NCBI RefSeq assembly: GCF_001889045.1
Contig: NZ_CP018155.1
Coordinates: 543,501-607,500, forward strand
Length of the DNA stretch: 64,000 nt
DNA from: Tenacibaculum todarodis
GTDB lineage: Bacteria > Bacteroidota > Bacteroidia > Flavobacteriales > Flavobacteriaceae
Direction: 5' to 3'
Below are positions 16,416 through 25,135 of the stretch, one piece after another (within the stretch, counting starts at the first letter, position 1; each line of letters starts with the position of its first letter). Made by a program: the position numbers and the translations under genes. Under the pieces are notes generated by a model that was given only the letters and a program-made list of their open reading frames with translations, was not told the DNA's origin and did no database searches.

Positions 16416-17213
16416 TTAATTCTTCTTAATGACGAATTGTTCTAAATTTTTGTTAAAATGAATTAATTTTTTAGGGAATAATGTATCAAATGCATTTTTA
16501 TTTATCAATTCCTCAGAAGTTCCACTGTAAATTGTGTCTTCCGTTAGTAAAATACATTCATCCGCTAATTGAATTGCCAAATTTACTTCGTGTGTAGAAA
16601 TTAAAATTGTTTTTTGTGTTGTTTCTACTAACTTCTTTAAAAGCGAAAATATTTTTATGGTATGATGAATGTCTAGATGTGCAGTTGGTTCGTCTAAGAT
16701 GATAATTTCTGTGTCTTGCGCCAAAGCTCTTGCAATTAAAACACGTTGTAATTGTCCGTCGCTTAATTCGTAAAAACGTTTGGATTTTAAATGCTCAATT
16801 TCAGTTTGCTCAATTGCTGTGTTTACTTTTTGAATATCTATTTCCGATAAAGTATCAATCCAATTTGTATAGGGTTGTCTACCAAGTGCAATTAATTCAA
16901 AAACAGTTAATTGACTTTCTGGTAGTCGTTCAGTTAAAACTAAGCTTAACGTAGTTGCTAATTCTTGATTTGTATATTCTGAAATATTTTTTTGGTTGAT
17001 AAAAACCTTTCCTACTAACGGATTTTGAACTTTAGAAAGTGTTCTTAATAAAGTAGATTTTCCAATTCCGTTTTTACCTAAGAGTGCAACAAATTTGCCT
17101 TTTTCAATAGCTACATTAATTTCTGAAGCAATAACAGTTTGTTGCTTTTTTGTTTGATAACCTATAGCTAAGTTTTCAGTTTTAAGAACGATATGTTTTT
17201 TTGAATCCTTCAA
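16416..17213 (-). CDS. FecE/BtuD-type ABC transporter ATPase
   Basis: A 265-residue ATPase: Walker A LLGKNGIGKST (~42-52), Q-loop, signature LSDGQLQR, Walker B IIILDEPTAHLD and switch His in ISTHE. It powers import through the FecCD-type permease encoded 2 bases upstream in the direction of transcription. The pair probably takes up iron chelate, heme or cobalamin. No substrate-binding protein or TonB receptor is adjacent. Confidence 0.9.
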   Translation of the reverse strand: MKDSKKHIVLKTENLAIGYQTKKQQTVIASEINVAIEKGKFVALLGKNGIGKSTLLRTLSKVQNPLVGKVFINQKNISEYTNQELATTLSLVLTERLPESQLTVFELIALGRQPYTNWIDTLSEIDIQKVNTAIEQTEIEHLKSKRFYELSDGQLQRVLIARALAQDTEIIILDEPTAHLDIHHTIKIFSLLKKLVETTQKTILISTHEVNLAIQLADECILLTEDTIYSGTSEELINKNAFDTLFPKKLIHFNKNLEQFVIKKN

Positions 17214-17215
17214 AA

Positions 17216-18250
17216 TTAAACGAATATTTTCTTTTTTCTAACTAATAACCAAATAACAACTGGCGCTCCAAATAATGAGGTAATTGCGTTAATTGGAAGT
17301 GTAAATTCACTTGTTGGCAACTGTGCAATTAAATCGCAAATTAGTAAAACAATTGCACCAATTAATGCTGTTGCTGGTAATAATATTTTATGATTTGATG
17401 TTGAAAACACCATTTTTGCAATATGCGGAACTGCCAAGCCAACAAATGCAATTGGTCCAGAAAAAGCAGTGATAACTCCCGTTAACAAACTAGTAATTAA
17501 TAAAATGATATTTCTACTTTTCTTGATATTGATTCCTAAACTCTTCGCGTAGTTTTCACCTAATAAATAACTGTTTAAAGGTTTTATGATTGAAAAGGTT
17601 GCGGTAATTCCGATTAAGTAAATAGCTGCAAAAACAAGTATTTCATTCCAAGTTAGATTGCCTAAACTCCCAAAACTCCAAAACATATATTGCTGAATTT
17701 GGGCAGCTTCGCTAAAGTAGGCGAGTACTGATATAACTGCGGAAGTTAAAGACCCAAACATTAATCCGATTATTAAAATAGACATGGTATTTCTAATTCT
17801 ATTTGCGGTAATAATTACTGCGGAAAGCACTAAAAAAGCACCTAAACTTGCGGCAATAGCAATTGCCCAATTAGAAAAAGCTAAAGATAAAAAGACTCCG
17901 CCAAAAACACTTGAGCCTAAAATTAATAAAGCAACACCTAAACTTGCACCTGAAGAAATTCCTAGAACAAAAGGTCCTGCTAGCGGATTTCTAAACAATG
18001 TTTGCATTAATAAACCACAAATTGATAAGCCAGAACCTACTAAAATTGCTGTAATTGCTTTTGGTAATCTAAAATTTAAGATAATGGTTTGCCAACTTTC
18101 TTTTGTTGGATTGCCGCCAGATAAACTTTTTAAAATATCCTCAAACGGAATAGAAACTGACCCAAAACTTATATTCACAAAGAAGAATACTAACAGTAAA
18201 ACTGCTAATAAAATGAAGTGTTTAGAATATGTTTTTTGTATTGTTTTCAA
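17216..18250 (-). CDS. FecCD-family ABC transporter permease
   Basis: A 344-residue permease with about 9-10 membrane helices. Family motifs are LRLPKAITAILVGSGLSICGLLMQTLFRNPLA, of which RLPK and GLLMQTLFRNPLA are diagnostic, ALGINI-like in the cytoplasmic coupling region (KSLGINIKKSR), GPIAFVGLAVPHIAK and the C-terminal GAPVVIWLLV. It imports iron chelates, heme or cobalamin; specificity is not readable. It is cotranscribed with the ATPase, 2 bases apart. Confidence 0.91.
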   Translation of the reverse strand: MKTIQKTYSKHFILLAVLLLVFFFVNISFGSVSIPFEDILKSLSGGNPTKESWQTIILNFRLPKAITAILVGSGLSICGLLMQTLFRNPLAGPFVLGISSGASLGVALLILGSSVFGGVFLSLAFSNWAIAIAASLGAFLVLSAVIITANRIRNTMSILIIGLMFGSLTSAVISVLAYFSEAAQIQQYMFWSFGSLGNLTWNEILVFAAIYLIGITATFSIIKPLNSYLLGENYAKSLGINIKKSRNIILLITSLLTGVITAFSGPIAFVGLAVPHIAKMVFSTSNHKILLPATALIGAIVLLICDLIAQLPTSEFTLPINAITSLFGAPVVIWLLVRKKKIFV

Positions 18251-18256
18251 TCTTCT

Positions 18257-18321
18257 GTCATTCCTGCGAAAGCAGGAATCTATTTTAAGTTTGTTTGGAT
18301 TACTGCCTTCGCAGGAATGAC
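18257..18321. repeat. Inverted pair of GTCATTCCTGCG repeats
   Basis: GTCATTCCTGCGAA (18257-18270) and TTCGCAGGAATGAC (18308-18321) form a perfect 14-base inverted repeat around 37 bases. The first unit also has its own inner palindrome (CCTGCGAAAGCAGG). The element lies directly after the rdgB stop on the minus strand and may terminate that transcript. Confidence 0.75.
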
Positions 18322-18325
18322 AAAT

Positions 18326-18907
18326 CTAAGATTTATAATTTGATAAAAAATCTACCAACTCTTTAATTGCAATTCCCCGATGCGAAATTTTATTTTTTTC
18401 TTCGGAAGACATTTCAGCAAAAGAATTGTCAAAACCTTGGGGTTTAAAAATAGGATCGTATCCAAAACCTTTTTCGCCTTGTTTCTTGGATAGAATTTCA
18501 CCTTTACAAATTCCGTTAAATAAAAACTGTTTGCCATTTAAATTTAAGCAAACTGAAGTTCTAAATTGTGCTTTTCTATTGGTTTTATTTTCTAATTCTG
18601 AAATCAATTTTTGCATGTTATTTTCAGAATTTGAAGGTTCTCCAGCATAACGAGCAGAATACACACCAGGTTTATTGTCTAAGGATTCAACTTCTAAACC
18701 AGTATCATCCGCAAAACAATTATAGCCAAATTTTTGTGTAATATAATCTGCTTTAATTTTTGCATTTCCATCTAAAGTAGTTGCAGTTTCTTCAATTTCA
18801 TCAAAGCAATTAATGTCTTTTAAGCTCAATAATTCTATTGAATTTGGTAGCATTTTTTGAACTTCAGCTAATTTATTTAGGTTGTTTGTTGCGAAAACTA
18901 ATTTCAT
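18326..18907 (-). CDS. rdgB: XTP/dITP pyrophosphatase (non-canonical purine NTP)
   Basis: A 193-residue Ham1/RdgB enzyme that hydrolyses dITP, ITP and XTP to monophosphates, cleaning the nucleotide pool. N-terminal [39 protein letters not shown] and the C-terminal GFGYDPIF...[17 protein letters not shown] are all typical. It starts 3 bases after the topB stop, so it is probably cotranscribed with topB. Confidence 0.94.
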   Translation of the reverse strand: MKLVFATNNLNKLAEVQKMLPNSIELLSLKDINCFDEIEETATTLDGNAKIKADYITQKFGYNCFADDTGLEVESLDNKPGVYSARYAGEPSNSENNMQKLISELENKTNRKAQFRTSVCLNLNGKQFLFNGICKGEILSKKQGEKGFGYDPIFKPQGFDNSFAEMSSEEKNKISHRGIAIKELVDFLSNYKS

Positions 18908-18909
18908 AC

Positions 18910-21237
18910 TTAACTAGATATAATTTTTAAAACCAATTCTTTAGTTAAAGGCTGCCCGTTTGCCATTTTTTTAATGTTTTCAAAGGTAAAAACAAAATCG
19001 CAACCTGTTTTATAAGCAGAACAACCATAAGCAGTTTTTCCCTTTAAAATAGTTCCTTTTTTACATTTAGGACACGATATTTTATTAGATTTCTCCTCAT
19101 TCTTCGTCGAAATGACAGCTTGTTTTTGCTCCAGCTTTAAACTAAAATTATCATCAAATCTAATTAAACCTTCAACTTTACCAGCATCAGTTTTAAAACC
19201 TTTTAAATTGGTTGTACAACCTTTATCAATTAGACGTATAATCTGATTTTCAGAAACCTTTTTACCGTAAATTTCAAACGGAATTTTTAAATCGCAATTG
19301 TTTTTATATTCTGAGCAACCAAAAGCAGAAGAGCCTTTTAAAATGTGTCCTTTTTTACATTTCGGACAGGTTTTACCTGCAACTTGTTTTTTCTTTTTGT
19401 CATTTCGACTTTTTGGAGAAATCTTGTTAGACTTTTCGGCTGCGCTCGAAGTGACAGCAGAAATTCTCTTTTTAGAAGTGTTAGAACGCACTTCATACAC
19501 CAATTCGTCCACCATTTTCTTCATATTATTAATGAAGGTTCCTGCGTTAAAATCGCCTCTTTCAATTTCCTTTAAACGTTTTTCCCAACGACCAGTTAAT
19601 TCAGCAGATTTTAATAACTCGTTATCAATAATATTAATTAAATCGATTCCGGTTTGTGTTGGTAAAACCAATTTTTTCTTACGTTCTATATATTTTCTTC
19701 GGAATAACGTCTCAATAATACTTGCACGAGTTGAAGGTCTTCCAATTCCGTTTTCCTTCATTAATTCGCGCATTTCATCGTCGTCAACTTGCTTTCCTGC
19801 AGTTTCCATGGCGCGTAATAAACTTGCTTCTGTAAAATTTCTTGGTGGTTTGGTTTCCTTTTCTAAAAAGGAAGGTTCGTGCGTTCCTTTTTCACCTTTT
19901 ACAAAAGAAGGCAAGGTTAATTGTTGATTTAATTCCTTTTTAATCTTACTTTCTTCGGTTTCAAAAACAACACGCCAACCTTTATTTATAATCTCTTTTC
20001 CTGTTGTTTTAAAAGGAACATCTGCAGCTTTACCAATTACAGAAGTATTAGAAACATCTGAATCTGGATAAAAAACACCAATAAAACGTTTTGTTATGAT
20101 GTCGTACACTTGTTGTTGGTTGTACTGTAAATTACTTTGAATTCCGGTAGGAATAATTGCGTGGTGATCTGTTACTTTTTTATCATCAAAAACACGTTTC
20201 GATTTTTTTATTTTACTACCTAAAAGTGGTTCGGTAAGTTTGCTGTAGTTCGTTAATTTAGATAAAATACCTGCAACTTTCGGATATACATCATTTGGTA
20301 AGAAAGTAGTATCAACTCTTGGATAGGTTACTACTTTCATTTCATATAACTTCTGAACCATTTTTAAGGTTTCATCCGCGGAAAATCCGAATTTATTATT
20401 ACAATACACTTGTAAACCAGTTAAATCGAACAGTTTTGGTGCGTATTCTTTTCCTTTCTTTTTAGTAACAGAAACAATTTCAAAATCTGATTCTTTAACT
20501 TTATTGGCTAAAACTTGTCCGTCTTCTTGTTTTAGAAAACGACCATCTTCGTAATTAAAAAGTGTATTTCTATAGGTAGTTTGAAGTTCCCAGTACGGTT
20601 GTGGTTTAAAATCACGGATTTCCTTAAAACGATTTACCAACATTGCCAGCGTAGGAGTTTGCACTCTACCAACGGATAAAACTTGTTTATAACCACCAAA
20701 TTTAACGGTGTATAAACGAGTTGCGTTTAAGCCTAAAAGCCAATCTCCAATAGCTCTGGAGAATCCTGCGTAATATAAGTTATCATATTGTTCAGCAGGT
20801 TTTAAGTTCTTAAAACCTTCTTTAATAGCTTCTTCTGTAAGCGAAGAAATCCATAAACGTTGTACTTCTCCTTTATAATTACATTGGTTAATTACCCAAC
20901 GCTGAATGAGTTCTCCTTCTGTTCCCGCATCCCCACAATTAATGATTACATCTGCTTTTTCAAAAAGACTTTTTACAATATTGAATTGTTTTTTTATTCC
21001 TGCATCTCCAGTAACTTTGGTGTCAAAACGTTCTGGAAGCATTGGTAAGTTGTTCAAATCCCAACTTTTCCAATGTGGTTTGTAATCTTTAGGTTCTAAA
21101 AGTGTGCATAAATGCCCAAAAGTATAGGTAACTGCATAACCGTTTCCTTCGTAAAAACCATCACGTTTTGTGTTGGCTCCTAGAATACTAGCAATTTCTC
21201 TTGCTACACTTGGTTTCTCGGCAATACAGACTTTCAT
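18910..21237 (-). CDS. topB: DNA topoisomerase III, with two repeat-derived linker insertions
   Basis: A 775-residue type IA topoisomerase that passes single strands and decatenates. Toprim region [13 protein letters not shown] (4-16), the acidic [10 protein letters not shown], the TOPRIM/domain [17 protein letters not shown], active-site Tyr in VTYPRVDT, and [15 protein letters not shown]. The C-terminus has two zinc ribbons, [12 protein letters not shown]...C...C and [12 protein letters not shown]...C...C. Peptides at residues 594-614 ([14 protein letters not shown] plus tail) and 707-721 ([15 protein letters not shown]) are encoded by copies of a dispersed nucleotide repeat inserted in frame before each ribbon. 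The rest is an intact gene. Confidence 0.93.
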   Translation of the reverse strand: MKVCIAEKPSVAREIASILGANTKRDGFYEGNGYAVTYTFGHLCTLLEPKDYKPHWKSWDLNNLPMLPERFDTKVTGDAGIKKQFNIVKSLFEKADVIINCGDAGTEGELIQRWVINQCNYKGEVQRLWISSLTEEAIKEGFKNLKPAEQYDNLYYAGFSRAIGDWLLGLNATRLYTVKFGGYKQVLSVGRVQTPTLAMLVNRFKEIRDFKPQPYWELQTTYRNTLFNYEDGRFLKQEDGQVLANKVKESDFEIVSVTKKKGKEYAPKLFDLTGLQVYCNNKFGFSADETLKMVQKLYEMKVVTYPRVDTTFLPNDVYPKVAGILSKLTNYSKLTEPLLGSKIKKSKRVFDDKKVTDHHAIIPTGIQSNLQYNQQQVYDIITKRFIGVFYPDSDVSNTSVIGKAADVPFKTTGKEIINKGWRVVFETEESKIKKELNQQLTLPSFVKGEKGTHEPSFLEKETKPPRNFTEASLLRAMETAGKQVDDDEMRELMKENGIGRPSTRASIIETLFRRKYIERKKKLVLPTQTGIDLINIIDNELLKSAELTGRWEKRLKEIERGDFNAGTFINNMKKMVDELVYEVRSNTSKKRISAVTSSAAEKSNKISPKSRNDKKKKQVAGKTCPKCKKGHILKGSSAFGCSEYKNNCDLKIPFEIYGKKVSENQIIRLIDKGCTTNLKGFKTDAGKVEGLIRFDDNFSLKLEQKQAVISTKNEEKSNKISCPKCKKGTILKGKTAYGCSAYKTGCDFVFTFENIKKMANGQPLTKELVLKIISS
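19085..19119 (-). repeat. Dispersed repeat inside topB, second copy
   Basis: In coding orientation GCTGTCATTTCGACG leads into GAGAAATCTAATAAAATAT. It encodes [15 protein letters not shown], residues 707-721. It matches the copy at 19398-19458 in sequence, orientation and frame. Confidence 0.75.
19398..19458 (-). repeat. Dispersed repeat inside topB, first copy
   Basis: TGTCATTTCGA (19398-19408) and TCGAAGTGACA (19446-19456) are near-perfect inverted ends of a 59-base unit. In coding orientation it encodes [20 protein letters not shown], residues 594-613. Relatives lie between genes at 46613-46658 and 60973-61010. Confidence 0.8.
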
Positions 21238-21316
21238 TGGTTATTTTTTCGAATTCGAAATTAGTGAATTATTATATATTTAAAGATGTTCTTTTTGCGA
21301 TTGTTAATAAAATAGA

Positions 21317-21346
21317 AGTCCTTCAGGTTTTAAAACATGAAGGACT
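21317..21346 (-). terminator. Hairpin between topB and the 48-residue ORF
   Basis: AGTCCTTCA (21317-21325) pairs with TGAAGGACT (21338-21346). On the minus strand it is followed by TCTATTTTATT. It lies 60 bases after the small gene's stop and would end the tex/small-gene transcript before topB. Confidence 0.65.
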
Positions 21347-21406
21347 AAAATTAGTATTTGTATATTGTTAATTAAGTAGCTTTTTTATTTATAAACTGGG
21401 TTTATA

Positions 21407-21553
21407 TTATTTCAATTTTGAAAGATTTTCTTTAACATCTTCCCAAGTGGTTTTTTTCTTTTTGTTTGATTCTTTAACTTCTTGTTGTATTTGTTCCTTT
21501 TGAGAATCACTTAAGTCATCCCAAGAATCATTTTTATCTGTTTTAGTGCTCAT
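21407..21553 (-). CDS. 48-residue charged protein, unknown function
   Basis: An ATG at 21553 opens a 48-codon frame ending at TAA 21407-21409. The product is very hydrophilic: a WDDLSDSQKEQIQQEV helix-like segment, a KESNKKKK linker and TTWEDVKENLSKLK. The near-repeated W-(D/E)-D-(L/V) motif at both ends (residues 11-14 and 37-40) suggests a two-helix peptide. It begins 25 bases after tex and is followed by a hairpin, fitting a short cotranscribed gene. I do not recognise the family. Confidence 0.6.
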   Translation of the reverse strand: MSTKTDKNDSWDDLSDSQKEQIQQEVKESNKKKKTTWEDVKENLSKLK

Positions 21554-21578
21554 TTTATAAAGATAAGAAATTATTAAT

Positions 21579-23702
21579 TTACTTCACCAAAGCCAATTGA
21601 ATTCGCTTTCTAACTACATCAACTTCTAATACTTTTACAATAATTTGTTGTTGTAAAGTAACAATAGCGTTTACATCTTTTACAAAAGTATCAGATAAAT
21701 TAGAAACGTGAATTAAGCCGCTTTCTTTGATACCAACATCTACAAAACAACCAAAATTGGTAATGTTATTTACAATTCCGGGTAAAAGTTGACCTAACCT
21801 TAAATCTGATATTGTTTTAATGTTTTTGTCAAAAGAAAAAACTTTTGCTTTTTCTCGTGGATCTAAACCTGGTTTTTCTAATTCCTTTACAATATCTTCT
21901 AACGTAGGTAAACCAATAGTTGCTGTTATATAATTTTTAAGTTGAATTTCTTTTATCAACGCAGAGTTTCCAATAAATTCAGCAACTTTTTTATTATTGT
22001 CTTTGGCAATTTTATCAACCAAATTATAACTTTCTGGGTGAACTCCAGAATCGTCTAGCGGATTTTTTCCATTTTTAATTCTTAAAAAACCTGCCGCTTG
22101 TTCGTAGGCTTTTCCGCCTAAACGAGGAACTTTTTTTATTTCATTTCTTGAAGTAAAAGAACCGTTTTCGTTTCTGTAATTTACGATGTTTTCTGCCAAT
22201 TTTGGACCAATTCCAGAAACATAACTCAATAAAGATTCACTTGCAGTATTTATGTTTACGCCAATTGTATTTACACAACTTTCTACGGTGGTGTCTAAAG
22301 ATTTCTTCAATTTTGTTTGATCTACATCATGTTGATATTGCCCAACACCAATCGATTTTGCATCAATTTTAACCAATTCTGCTAATGGATCTTGTAAACG
22401 TCTACCAATTGAAACCGAACCACGAACAGTAACATCGTAATTTGGGAATTCATCTCTTGCAATTTTTGAAGCTGAGTAAATAGAAGCGCCAGCTTCACTT
22501 ACCACAAAAACATCAATAGTATGTTTAAACTGTATTTTTTGTACCAATTGCTCTGTTTCTCTGGAAGCGGTTCCGTTTCCAATAGCAATGGCTTCAATTT
22601 TATAAGCATCAACTAGTGAACTAATTTTTTTAATGGCTTCTATGGATTTATTTTGAGGCGCATGCGGATAAATATTTTCGTTATGTTCTAATTCACCTTG
22701 TTCATTTAAACAAACAACTTTGCAGCCTGATCTAAATCCAGGATCAATTGCTAAAATTCTTTTTTCGCCTAAAGGAGCGCCTAAAAGTAATTGTTTTAGG
22801 TTTTTAGAAAATACGGTAATGGCATCTTCATCTGCTTTTTCTTTAGCAAGCGATAATATTTCATTTGATAAAGAAGGATACAACAAACGTTTAAAAGCGT
22901 CTTTTATAGCTAATTCAATTTGTTCGGTACATTCGTTTTGAGAACGGATAATTCTGTTTTCTATTCTTTCAAGTATTCTTTCAGTTTCAATTTCAATTTT
23001 AACTCTGATAAAACCTTCGCTTTCTGCTCTTAAAATGGCTAATAATCTGTGCGATGGAATTCGACTTAAAGATTCACTCAAATCAAAATAATCTTTGAAT
23101 TTCTGTGCTTTTTCATCATCAACTTTACTCTTTATTATTTTTGATGAAATCGTAGCGTGTCTTTCTAATTCACGTCTAATAATGTTACGAATATCAGTTC
23201 TTTCATTTATCCATTCAGCAATAATAAAACGAGCACCTTCTAAAGCTTTTTCAATAGTTTCAACTTGGTTGGAAGTATATTTAGAAGTGGTAAATTCTAA
23301 ATCATTTACTCGCTGACTCATTATCATTTTTGCCAACGGTTCTAAACCTTGTAAACGAGCAGTTTCGGCTTTGGTTTTTCGTTTTTTCTTAAAAGGTAAA
23401 TACAAATCTTCTAAAGCAATTAAATCTTTAGAATTGGTTACTTTTTGAGATAATTCAGCAGTTAAAACATCTTGTTCTTCCAAGGCTTTTAAAATAGCTT
23501 TTTTACGCTTTTCTAAGGCTTCAAAAAGTTCTTTAAACTTTACTATTTCACCAATTTGAACTTCATCTAAATTGCCTGTCATTTCTTTTCTATATCGAGA
23601 AATAAAAGGAATTGTAGCATCTTCATTTAATAATGAAAGCGTATTTTTTACAGACTTTTCAGGTAATTGTGTCTGTTGAATTATATAAGAAAGAATTTGC
23701 AT
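21579..23702 (-). CDS. tex: Tex-family RNA-binding transcription accessory protein
   Basis: A 707-residue protein: N-terminal helical region with ATIPFISRYRKEMTGNLDE (~29-47), YqgF RNase H-like domain with LAIDPGFRSGCK, AIAIGNGTASRETEQLV and VVSEAGASIYSAS, helix-hairpin-helix region with LLSYVSGIGPKLAENIV and VPRLGGKAYEQAAGFLRI, and a C-terminal S1 domain with LGQLLPGIVNNITNFGCFVDVGI. Tex relatives (Spt6-like) bind nucleic acid and modulate transcription and RNA turnover. rlmH lies 13 bases upstream on the same strand. Confidence 0.94.
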   Translation of the reverse strand: MQILSYIIQQTQLPEKSVKNTLSLLNEDATIPFISRYRKEMTGNLDEVQIGEIVKFKELFEALEKRKKAILKALEEQDVLTAELSQKVTNSKDLIALEDLYLPFKKKRKTKAETARLQGLEPLAKMIMSQRVNDLEFTTSKYTSNQVETIEKALEGARFIIAEWINERTDIRNIIRRELERHATISSKIIKSKVDDEKAQKFKDYFDLSESLSRIPSHRLLAILRAESEGFIRVKIEIETERILERIENRIIRSQNECTEQIELAIKDAFKRLLYPSLSNEILSLAKEKADEDAITVFSKNLKQLLLGAPLGEKRILAIDPGFRSGCKVVCLNEQGELEHNENIYPHAPQNKSIEAIKKISSLVDAYKIEAIAIGNGTASRETEQLVQKIQFKHTIDVFVVSEAGASIYSASKIARDEFPNYDVTVRGSVSIGRRLQDPLAELVKIDAKSIGVGQYQHDVDQTKLKKSLDTTVESCVNTIGVNINTASESLLSYVSGIGPKLAENIVNYRNENGSFTSRNEIKKVPRLGGKAYEQAAGFLRIKNGKNPLDDSGVHPESYNLVDKIAKDNNKKVAEFIGNSALIKEIQLKNYITATIGLPTLEDIVKELEKPGLDPREKAKVFSFDKNIKTISDLRLGQLLPGIVNNITNFGCFVDVGIKESGLIHVSNLSDTFVKDVNAIVTLQQQIIVKVLEVDVVRKRIQLALVK

Positions 23703-23715
23703 TGTTGTCTAAAAA

Positions 23716-24189
23716 TTATTCGTGATGATAAGGTTCATTCTTTAAAATTGTAAAACCTCTGTATAATTGTTCCACAATAAAAAGACGAATCATTTGGTGT
23801 GAAAAAGTCATTTTAGATAAGGATATTTTTCCAACAGATTTTTTATAAACAGCTTCAGAAAATCCGTATGGACCACCAATAACCAGCACTAATTGCTTAA
23901 TGCCAGAATTCATTTTTTTCTGAAGATATTTAGAAAACTCAATAGACGTAAAATGTTTCCCTTTATCGTCTAGCAAAACCAACTGATCTGTATTTTGGAG
24001 CTTTGATAAAATTAAATTGCCTTCTTTTTCTTTTTGTTGAACTTCGCTTAAATTCTTCACATTTTTAATGTCAGGAATAATCTCCAATTCAAACTTTATA
24101 TAATGCTTTAATCTATTTTGATAGTTATCAATAAGTTGAATTAAATTTTTATCATCGGTTTTACCAATAGCAAGTAACTTGATTTTCAT
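23716..24189 (-). CDS. rlmH: 23S rRNA (pseudouridine1915-N3)-methyltransferase RlmH
   Basis: A 157-residue SPOUT methyltransferase that uses SAM to methylate pseudouridine 1915 in helix 69 of 23S rRNA. N-terminal MKIKLLAIGKT, LLDDKGKHFTSIEFS, knot loop VIGGPYGFSEAVY and the C-terminal MTFSHQMIRLFIVEQLYRGFTI...YHHE are all typical of the family. It is divergent from nadC across 64 bases and cotranscribed with tex. Confidence 0.95.
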   Translation of the reverse strand: MKIKLLAIGKTDDKNLIQLIDNYQNRLKHYIKFELEIIPDIKNVKNLSEVQQKEKEGNLILSKLQNTDQLVLLDDKGKHFTSIEFSKYLQKKMNSGIKQLVLVIGGPYGFSEAVYKKSVGKISLSKMTFSHQMIRLFIVEQLYRGFTILKNEPYHHE

Positions 24190-24253
24190 AATTCAAAATT
24201 ACAATTAATCATTAAAAATTGTCTTATTTTAGCACATATAATTAAAGTAAAAA

Positions 24254-25114
24254 ATGATTTCAAAAGAACAATTTAATACAGAACTCGATTTAATAATTAC
24301 AAACGCATTAAGAGAAGACATTGGAGATGGTGATCATACATCGCTTTCTTGTATTCCTGCAGATGCGCAAGGAAAAGCAAAGTTATTGGTTAAAGATGAA
24401 GGAATTATTGCTGGTGTAGCATTTGCAAAGCAAGTTTTTTCTTACGTTGATAAAGATTTACAAGTAGAAACATTTATAAATGATGGCGAAAAAGTAAAAT
24501 ATGGAGATATTGTTTTTCATGTTTCAGGAAAGTCTCAATCTATATTAATGGCAGAGCGTTTGGTTTTAAACGCAATGCAACGTATGTCTGCAATTGCAAC
24601 CAAAACAGCTTTCTTTATGGGCTTGTTAGAAGGTACAAAAACCAAAGTTTTAGATACAAGAAAAACGACTCCAGGAATTAGAGCTTTAGAAAAATGGGCT
24701 GTAAAAATTGGAGGTGGAGAAAATCATCGTTTTGCGTTGTATGATATGGTTATGATTAAAGATAATCACATTGATTTTGCAGGTGGAATTACAGCTGCAA
24801 TTACAAAAACAAAGAAATATTTAGCTGATAAAGGTTTAGATATTAAAATTATTGTTGAAGCAAGAAGTTTAGATGAAATTAAAGAAATTCTATCTGTAGA
24901 TGGAGTTTACAGAATTCTTATTGACAATTTTAATTATGAAGATACACGTAAAGCTGTAGCGTTAATTGGCGATAAATGTTTAACAGAATCTTCAGGTGGA
25001 ATTAACGAAGAAACGATTAGAAAATACGCAGAGTGTGGTGTAGATTTTATTTCTTCTGGAGCGTTAACGCATTCTGTTTATAACTTAGATTTAAGCTTAA
25101 AAGCTATTGATTAA
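24254..25114 (+). CDS. nadC: Nicotinate-nucleotide diphosphorylase (carboxylating)
   Basis: A 286-residue enzyme converting quinolinate and PRPP to nicotinate mononucleotide in NAD synthesis. REDIGDGDHTS near the N-terminus, ERLVLNAMQRMSAIAT, the quinolinate/PRPP site RKTTPGIRALEKWAVKIGGG followed by NHR, DNHIDFAGG, and the phosphate loop ESSGGINEE are all typical. nadA and nadB are not in the window. It is the first gene of a plus-strand run. Confidence 0.95.
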   Translation: MISKEQFNTELDLIITNALREDIGDGDHTSLSCIPADAQGKAKLLVKDEGIIAGVAFAKQVFSYVDKDLQVETFINDGEKVKYGDIVFHVSGKSQSILMAERLVLNAMQRMSAIATKTAFFMGLLEGTKTKVLDTRKTTPGIRALEKWAVKIGGGENHRFALYDMVMIKDNHIDFAGGITAAITKTKKYLADKGLDIKIIVEARSLDEIKEILSVDGVYRILIDNFNYEDTRKAVALIGDKCLTESSGGINEETIRKYAECGVDFISSGALTHSVYNLDLSLKAID

Positions 25115-25135
25115 CAAATAAAAAAATCACATTTC

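Noticed and set aside
17784..18320. 178-residue plus-strand frame over the FecCD permease
   Set aside because: Shadow frame of a membrane-protein gene; its end runs into the intergenic inverted repeat.
19298..19927. 209-residue plus-strand frame inside topB
   Set aside because: Antisense to an intact topoisomerase gene with all family motifs; the plus-strand product is Phe/Ser/Leu-rich as expected of a reverse-frame shadow.
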